A stretch of 64,000 nt of DNA from Poecilobothrus nobilitatus (taxonomy: Eukaryota; Arthropoda; Insecta; Diptera; Dolichopodidae): NCBI GenBank assembly GCA_947095535.1, contig OX352772.1:39513445-39577444 (forward strand), given 5' to 3'. This document shows positions 57,940-64,000 of this stretch, in pieces. The notes under the pieces are model-generated. The model searched no databases, was not told the DNA's origin, and saw only the letters and a program-made list of their open reading frames with translations. Numbering within the stretch: position 1 is the first letter of the stretch; each line of letters starts with the position of its first letter. A program made the translations under genes and the position numbers.

Positions 57940-59040
57940 ATATTTAAAATCAAATTTATAAGGTAAAGACCACATTCATAAAACAGTTTTTGCGAAGGAT
58001 AATTTTGCGCAAAAAAATGAAGATTTTTGCTTCCAAATAGTTTTTGTCATTTCACTTAAAGCAAAGTTAATGAAATGAAATTAGTTTATATAACACAGTT
58101 TGAATATTGAAAAAGACTTTAATTTTACAGAGTGTGTACAAAATGAACAAATAAAATTTATGTCGAAGCATATAAATAATACGAATGAAAAATATTTTTA
58201 TTCTTGATTTAACTGCAATGTATTCATTGTAAAATATTTTTAAAATGTTAATGTGTAGAATAATGGTAAAAATGTTACTTTTAAACAATGAAAATTAAAA
58301 TGACTACAGTGACGTTTACAATGTCATATCATAGTTATTATAATTCATTTTGATAAATATTGTACAAAAAATACGGTGACCTGTAATAAAACCAATATTG
58401 TAATAAATTTAAACTGGATTTGTTAAAAACTTAATATTCTAATAAGCACTAAAACTGTGAATAAAACCGAATTTTGCGGTTTCGAATTAATTAATGTTCA
58501 TATAATATTATGTATTTTAAATTATAAATATCTACCATATATAATAAAATTTTGGGGAGGGTGACAAAATATTCAAAACAATAAATTCCGTGGGACTTAT
58601 GGTCGTTTAAATGGACATAAGTTAACTGAAAGTGTCAAGCACTTTTGTTTGAAGATATACCATAAAATGGACATAAACTCCATTTTGCAATTTTAGATTT
58701 CATTAGTTTATGAAATTAGACATTTTACAGAAATTTTACAAAATTTATTGATTTTTTTAAAATTAGGTTTAGCAATCGAATTCAGAACTAGCACTGCCCT
58801 TTAAAATTATACATTTTGTGGCTTTATTTGTGACTCATCAATTTTAATTCATTTTATTAAATTAAAAATTAATTGTATAGAAAATATTTGTATTGTAAAT
58901 TTGTAATATTGTAAAAATTTGCTAAAACCATTAAACCCCGATTTTAAAAATACATGGCTGTTCACACAAAATGGTTTTGTTTCATATAGAAGGCAGAAAA
59001 AAATTAACTGTAGATATAATAGTTAGCCCACAAAATCAGA
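57940..59040. other. AT-rich stretch, no gene seen
   Basis: The frame at 58067-58288 (minus) is Ile/Phe/Lys-rich without a domain. No TIRs or SINEs were recognised. Confidence 0.5.
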
Positions 59041-59044
59041 ATCC

Positions 59045-59115
59045 AATATTTTATTTAGAGGTATTTTTGGGACGGCTACAAAATCAGTGTTACAATAATT
59101 TAGTTAGCGGGACGA
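59045..59115 (+). repeat. Isolated copy of the shared module (diverged)
   Basis: GACGGCTACAAAATCAGTGT and AATTTAGTTAGCGGGACG are alignable with the module at 27340-27412 and 21311-21345. Confidence 0.4.
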
Positions 59116-59250
59116 ATACACAAACATATAAGTTTTGCTAAAAACTTTTGGAGACTTTTCAGCTTAATAATTTAAAATGCATCATATTACAGAAATATTT
59201 CGATAATGCGAATAATTGATTGCATACCACTATTCGGATAATCGAAAAAT

Positions 59251-59508
59251 TCAGATTATCAAATGTGAATCTTCATTTTTAGTCCGTTTAACAAACTGAA
59301 TATGCTTTTCTTCTTGAATTTGATTACAACTTGAAGAAGTTGATATAATTTCACAAACATTTCCGTTACCTTCATCATTAACCCAATCTCGAAAATCTTT
59401 TTCAGTAGCTCTTGCATTCATTTCATTATTTAAAAGTTGCCGTATGTAAAATTTAAGCCACTTTATCTCAAAGAAGCAAGCAGTTTGTCTGTATGTTTTT
59501 TTTTTCAA
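59251..59508 (-). other. Unrecognised minus-strand frame with non-random composition
   Basis: An 85-codon frame has more even amino-acid usage than other open frames here (EKDFRDWVNDEGNGNVCEII, then SSSCNQIQEE). The acidic, Trp-containing C-terminal style is faintly like tails of pogo/Tigger-type transposases, but no catalytic motif is present and I do not assign a family. It may be a decayed 3' end of a DNA transposon. Confidence 0.25.
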
Positions 59509-59589
59509 ATTTTAACTAAGTAAAAAAAATTCATTACAATCAATTCGAATTAGAGAGTGTAAAAACATGCAATCAATTCGGATTGAGGG

Positions 59590-60071
59590 CTGCATATGCG
59601 AGTTTTGAATTAGGAGGATTATATACATATTCTGGAAAAACCGTATAACCCTGATTTTGTAACCAACTCTAAAATCTCTCTTAATTCAGAAACCCGCATA
59701 TGCATATACATATCTAAATATTCTGTAAAAGTCGTATAATCTTGATTTTGAATTCAATTCTAAAATCCCTTCCAAAATCTCTGAGGCCTTATCAATGAGA
59801 CAAAAGTCCCATGAGACTTCTTGCTAATTGAAGTGAGTCAAAACTCCCAATGGGACTTCTTCTGACAATGAAACTTCCGACATGTCACCAAATAAAATCC
59901 AGTTAAATGAAATACAGATTCGTGATATAGAGTAACTTTTGTTTCACTCAGTGGGCTTTAATTCTTTTTCTAAATGGACTTAAAGCTTACGATCTAGTGG
60001 AATTAAGACCCATGGGCTTTAATTCTTTTTTGAAAAGGATTTAAAGCCCCCTGGCGTTAATTTTAAAAATT
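59590..60071. mobile_element. Truncated relative of the Mutator-like element at 60768-61531
   Basis: It shares, in order, the module AACTCTAAAATCTCTCTTAA, CATATACATATCTAAATATT, the palindromic AATGGGACTTCT block, ACCAAATAAAATCCAGT and the repeated GGGCTTTAATTCTTTTT units with 61150-61515. The right terminus decays before the GTCACTG end, and the left TIR is missing. Confidence 0.75.
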
Positions 60072-60074
60072 CGC

Positions 60075-60755
60075 GGCGAAATAAAAGGAAAATATGGCAA
60101 TTAATATCTCAGTTATTTGTGATTTTTGACTTTATCAAAATTAGCTTTAATACAATGATACAAGTCACCAAGAATACAACTTTAATTAAATTGTAATTAT
60201 TCTTTTCTTGTACTTTTTGCAAAAAATTTCGGTTCAAAGTATTTTTAAATTTGTTTTTAAGCGTCATCTTTTAAGCAATTTTAATTCCAAAATACAAAAA
60301 TTTTTAAGAGTTCTTCTTTGTTTTTGTTTTATCAAAAAGCTTTTAAAAACTAATTAAAACTTTTATGTGAAGGTTTTTTTTTTATTTTTCTGTAAAAACC
60401 GTAAAAAAAAACAAAATAAAACTAAAATCAGAAACCAGACATTATAATGTGTTAAAAAATCCATTTTTCTTTTTTTACTGTTTCATGTTTTAGACTCATG
60501 TTCATTTCCTTGATATTAGATGATTTTAGTTTTCTGAAAAAAATTTTAACATTTATGTTATCCTTTAAGCACATAAGTATTTGTATCATGTTGGTAAACC
60601 AGATGTCTGTTTGTCTGTCAGTCCCTCTATTCGTCTATCTAACTATTAACAATATTTTTATATCTTTTAAGATGAAGGAATGAAATTTTAAGCATGGGAT
60701 TATTAATTTTTTCTTATATCTAATATATTGAAGATTTGAAAGCACATTTATTTGT
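60075..60755. other. AT-rich stretch, no gene seen
   Basis: The frame at 60498-60683 contains a GTCTGT-rich run but no domain. Confidence 0.5.
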
Positions 60756-60767
60756 AGTACCACTTGT

Positions 60768-61531
60768 GGTGCAGTGACAGAACGCCCGAGGAAATAAAGC
60801 CTGCGTACTCTTTTGAATTGGAATTAAAGCTCATAATTAACCCGCGGGCTTCAATTCAAATTCAAAAAGGAATTAAAACCCACACAATTTTTTGTTATTA
60901 AAGGAAGAGAGTAAAAGAATATGTAGAGCAAACGTATTAGGAGAAATTTTAGAGTTTTGGATAAAAATTGTGGTACCCCCTTTTTCCAGACTATTTACTA
61001 ATATGTATATGTGCGGAATTCTGAATTGGGAGGGATTTTAGAGTTGATTACAAAATCAGGGTTCTATGCTTTTCCAAAATATGTATATAAGTAATACTCG
61101 TATTGTCAGAGATTTTGGGAGGGATTTTAAAAGTGAATTCAAAATCAGGATTATACGTCTTTTACAGAATAATTATATATACCCTGATTTTAAAATCTCT
61201 CCTAATTCAGAAACTCGCATATACATATATCTAAATATTCTCGTCCAATGCCCCATGGGACTTCTGGCTCATTGAAGTTAGTCAAAAGTTCCATTGGGAC
61301 TTCTGACCATGGAACTTCCTACATATCACCAAATAAAATCTAGTGAAATGAAATGCATACTCATGATAGTAACCTTTGTATTACTAAGTGCCCTTTAATT
61401 CTTTTTCGAAATGGACTTAAAGCCCACGATGTAGTGGAATTAACACCCGTCGGCTTTAATTCTTTTTTGAAAATGATTTAAAGCCCATGGGCGTTGATTC
61501 CAAAAGTTTTCGGGCGTTCTGTCACTGTACA
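60768..61531. mobile_element. Mutator-like TIR element with 9-bp target duplication
   Basis: ACCACTTGT flanks the element on both sides (60759-60767 and 61532-61540). The ends are GGTGCAGTGACAGAACGCCC (left) and TGTACAGTGACAGAACGCCC (right, minus strand), in register with the duplications. Inside both ends are arrays of GGAATTAAAGCCC or its complement. The centre holds two shared modules (GGGATTTTAGAGTTGATTAC at about 61031 and a reverse one near 61185). No transposase is present. The 9-bp duplication and subterminal repeats indicate a MULE-type non-autonomous element. Confidence 0.8.
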
Positions 61532-61549
61532 ACCACTTGTTACCAGGCT

Positions 61550-62345
61550 ACAATCCGTGTAATCGGAAACTAAAAATCAAAAAATGTTTTTAATTTTAGC
61601 ATACCTTATTGAACATTTTACAAATGTCCTTCTTTCAGAATCCGTTATTTGATATATTTACTAATAGATTTTTTTGTTTGCTATAATGGAAAAGTTACAA
61701 AAATAAGAAAACAAAAATTACTGTCATAAAAGTTTACAAATTGTGTATTGTTATTTTGGCGGGAAATTATACAGAAAATTTTCATGATTTCAATGTTATC
61801 GTACGAAAATATTTATAAAATTATAGTTGAAAGAAAAAAAAAACGAAATAATAAAATATAAAAGTAATAATAAAATTTGATTTTAGTTTCTTTAGGTCTA
61901 ATGTAATACATATAATAATAATCTGCATTGTATTAGATCATTTAAGTTATAATTTTTATTCTTTATTATTATAAAGAACGCTGTTTTCTTAAAAAGAAAT
62001 GATTTTACTCTATATATAGATATAATAAAGGACCATAATTTTCCTTCCTTAAACATAAACCATATTGAATAAATATTTTGCATTGGAATTCTTTTTTTAA
62101 TATGCATTTTTATTTCATTAATTTTTCGATAATTATAGTTAAATAATTTTATTTTTCGATATATATGAAAATTTCATAAAATCCTAAAGAAAAATTTAAC
62201 TTTTAAAGTATAGTGTTACCATTAAAATTGAAACCAATAATGTTTAAAAAATCGTTTAAAACTAAACATAACGGGTTTTCCCTTAGGAATAATACAATTT
62301 AAAAATTAGAAAAAAACACACAAATTATTCAGTGAGACCAACACT
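61550..62345. other. AT-rich stretch, no gene seen
   Basis: No coding or repeat features were recognised. The frame at 61898-62107 (minus) is low-complexity. Confidence 0.5.
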
Positions 62346-62378
62346 TTTTTATTTTATTTGAAAGGTTACAGTATTCCA

Positions 62379-63049
62379 TTATGTATGGAAGATAACATCA
62401 TTCACATGACCACCACAACTTCTCCGTACGTACTGCATTCTGTCAGCGCAAATTTTTATCACTTTTTCACATAAATTTCGCTGTATTTCATAAATAGCAC
62501 GTTCAATGTTGATTTTTAATTGCTCAATTGTTGTTGGATTATCAGCATAAACTTGTGATTTAACATATCCCCAAAAAAAGAAATCACAAGGTGCTAAATC
62601 GCACGACCTAGGAGGATAATTAACTGGACCATTTCTTGAGATAATTTCATCACCAAATTTTGTTTTCAATAAATCGATTGTTAAGGTGGCTGTGTGACAG
62701 GTGGTAGGTGGCAGGTGGTAGGTGGCACTCAACAACAGCAGGAAAAAAAAATCATTTAACATTGTTCTGTATCGTTCTCCATTGTCTGTTACTATTCGAC
62801 CATTTTCTTCAAAGAAATAATGGACCAACCAGCATGAATTGCACACCACACAATGACTTTATCTTGATGTAAACAGTTTCGTGTGGATTTTCATCATTTC
62901 AAATTCTGCAATTCTGTATGTTTACATAACTATTTAACCAAAAATGAGTTTCATCACTGAATAAAATTTTTCGATTAATCAAATGAGCACTGATTTTGAT
63001 AAAATAATTTCTCAATTTCTAAACGTTGTTGAACGGCGTATCTTTCCAT
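62379..63049 (-). pseudogene. Mariner/Tc1-type transposase pseudogene (DDE superfamily endonuclease)
   Basis: The minus-strand start MERYAVQQRLEIEKLFYQNQ (63049 down to about 62990) is the N-terminus typical of this insect transposase group. It then jumps to INRKILFSDETHFWLN, so an estimated 110-130 codons (most of the DNA-binding region) are missing. SDETHF carries the first catalytic Asp. A TGG-to-TGA stop and a frameshift follow. The usual QDGA part of the second-Asp motif is gone; TTCHTATLTIDLL resumes after a 14-bp duplicated GCCACCTACCACCT (about 62696-62723). The third acidic block, NYPPRSCDLAPCDFFFWGYV, and the C-terminus to VNDVIFHT are intact. It is inactive. I could not define TIRs. 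Confidence 0.9.
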
Positions 63050-63054
63050 GATTA

Positions 63055-63745
63055 AATGGCATAGTCTACTGAACACAAATGACATAAGAAATGTCAAAAA
63101 ATAATACTCTGTGTTGCCATTATAACCATTTTAAATTTTATCATTCCCCTTGGAAAATCCGTATAATTTATTATGTATCTTAAAATGAATCATTCAAATT
63201 CTATAAAATCTAATATGAAATGGTTGATCTCTCTGCATAAATAATCGAAAAGCATAGTTAAAAGAACTTTTATATTTTATGTATAATGGTTACCCATGCT
63301 TTATGTAAGTAAAAACATTTAATTTTTTAATTATATATGTAAAATTATAATTATTACAATTATTATATATACAAAATATATATAATATGTTTTAATTTCA
63401 TTTTATCATCCACCTACTATAATATTTTTTGCGTGTACAAATTCCTGTGCATCTAAATTTGAAAAGAAAATACGTAATATTCAAAAAAAATGCTTACGCA
63501 TAGATAATTTAGTTAAAAGAAAAAAAAAAAGAAACAATTTTAAAATTTTCAGGTTTAATAGCACGGATTATCTAGTTTCAACAGTATTAAATATCAAACA
63601 GCATTTTGAAGTACATATAATTTTTAAAACCATCAACTAACGAAACCGTATAATGTTTATATTAGGTATATATTATTATCATCAAGGGGGGTTTAAAAAA
63701 AGAAATAACTTTTTCAATATTTAGATTTAATTTTACATTCGTTGC
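63055..63745. other. AT-rich stretch, no gene seen
   Basis: The first 80 bp are probably the 5' flank of the mariner-type element. The remainder is featureless AT-rich sequence. Confidence 0.45.
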
Positions 63746-63750
63746 CCGAT

Positions 63751-63842
63751 ATTTATTTATTTATTTAAATTCTAATATTATAAAACAAACAACTTAGGCA
63801 ATAAATTAGTATTACGCTCGACTACTAAGGCCATTATGGACA
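63751..63842 (-). mobile_element. LINE-like 3' tail with (AATA)n
   Basis: Minus strand: TCCATAATGGCCTTAGTAGT then CGAGCG, AT-rich sequence and an (AAAT)n end. It matches the tail of the SINE at 48795-49077. No tRNA-like head is present here, so it may be the 3' end of the LINE from which that SINE took its tail. Confidence 0.55.
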
Positions 63843-63917
63843 TGGATAAGAATTAGAGAATATGCTATGTTAATTTATTACAATATAATTAGAAAACAGG
63901 CTAAGTTAATTTGTTAC

Positions 63918-64000
63918 AATATTTCCATATAAAAAAAGAAGTTGTATGCTGTATTTAAATAGCAAAATTAACAATTTTGCAAAAGTCACGTAAAAGCTCC
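63918..64000 (-). mobile_element. Family B helentron-like repeat, cut by the window end (copy B5)
   Basis: ATTTCCATATAAAAAAAGAA, GTTGTATG, AACAATTTTGCAAAAGTCAC and GTAAAAGCTCC match B3 at 30690-30815 in the same orientation, with the central CAGCTACTCG part deleted. It continues beyond the window. Confidence 0.65.

Noticed and set aside
62340..63135. Terminal inverted repeats for the mariner-type element
   Set aside because: Flanking sequences on both sides were compared and only weak matches were found, so the element's ends are left undefined.

Overview
The window is very AT-rich, full of long poly(A)/poly(T) runs and simple repeats, and I could not find one convincing intact host gene on either strand. 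It reads as a eukaryotic intergenic region or giant intron. Everything that can be classified is a transposable element or its remains. These include repeats built like the DINE-1/INE-1 (helentron-associated) elements of flies, a decayed Helitron, a broken mariner-type transposase, non-LTR retrotransposon 3' fragments and tRNA-derived SINEs. Together they suggest an insect, most likely a fly (Diptera). The species cannot be named from the sequence alone.

Layout: 68-428 is a TIR element with TA target duplications. 2195-2668 is a decayed RNase H piece of a non-LTR element. 8464-8652 is the first copy of a tRNA-derived SINE (family 1). 10270-13648 is a nest of helentron-like repeats. 15986-16620 is a Mutator-like TIR element with a 9-bp target duplication. 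18190-18590 is a diverged 226-bp tandem duplication. 20748-20890 is a long perfect-stem hairpin. 20965-22311 is a TIR element that itself contains another repeat. 22548-23298, 25998-26667, 30152-30985 and 42067-43052 are family-B helentron-like copies, and a further one runs off the end at 63918. 26908-27250 and 28657-29026 are inverted-repeat elements. 29498-31800 is a local duplication that preserves a filled and an empty insertion site. 31871-32121 is a SINE-2 pair. 32295-35890 holds three family-C repeats and a SINE. 37815-38255 and 49915-50436 are non-LTR 3' ends. 45961-46467 is a CAGGGTG-ended TIR element. 48795-49077 is a SINE with a LINE-like tail. 51570-52765 is a Helitron with helicase remnants. 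55032-57935 holds two family-C repeats and a tandem duplication. 59590-61531 holds a second Mutator-like element and a truncated relative. 62379-63049 is the mariner-type pseudogene.

The dominant and most interesting content is two families of non-coding, roughly 0.65-1.0-kb repeats (B and C, about 15 full or partial copies). Both have a hairpin at one end, a GTCY microsatellite just inside it, a body of internally repeated monomers, and a small hairpin followed by a YTYG|TTTT terminus at the other end. This is the DINE-1/HINE plan. One copy combines a B-type 5' cap with a C-type body and is split by a complete C element between T runs. Nothing here forms an operon or pathway. The only functional logic is transposition: non-autonomous elements presumably mobilised by helentron/Helitron, Mutator, mariner and LINE enzymes encoded elsewhere.
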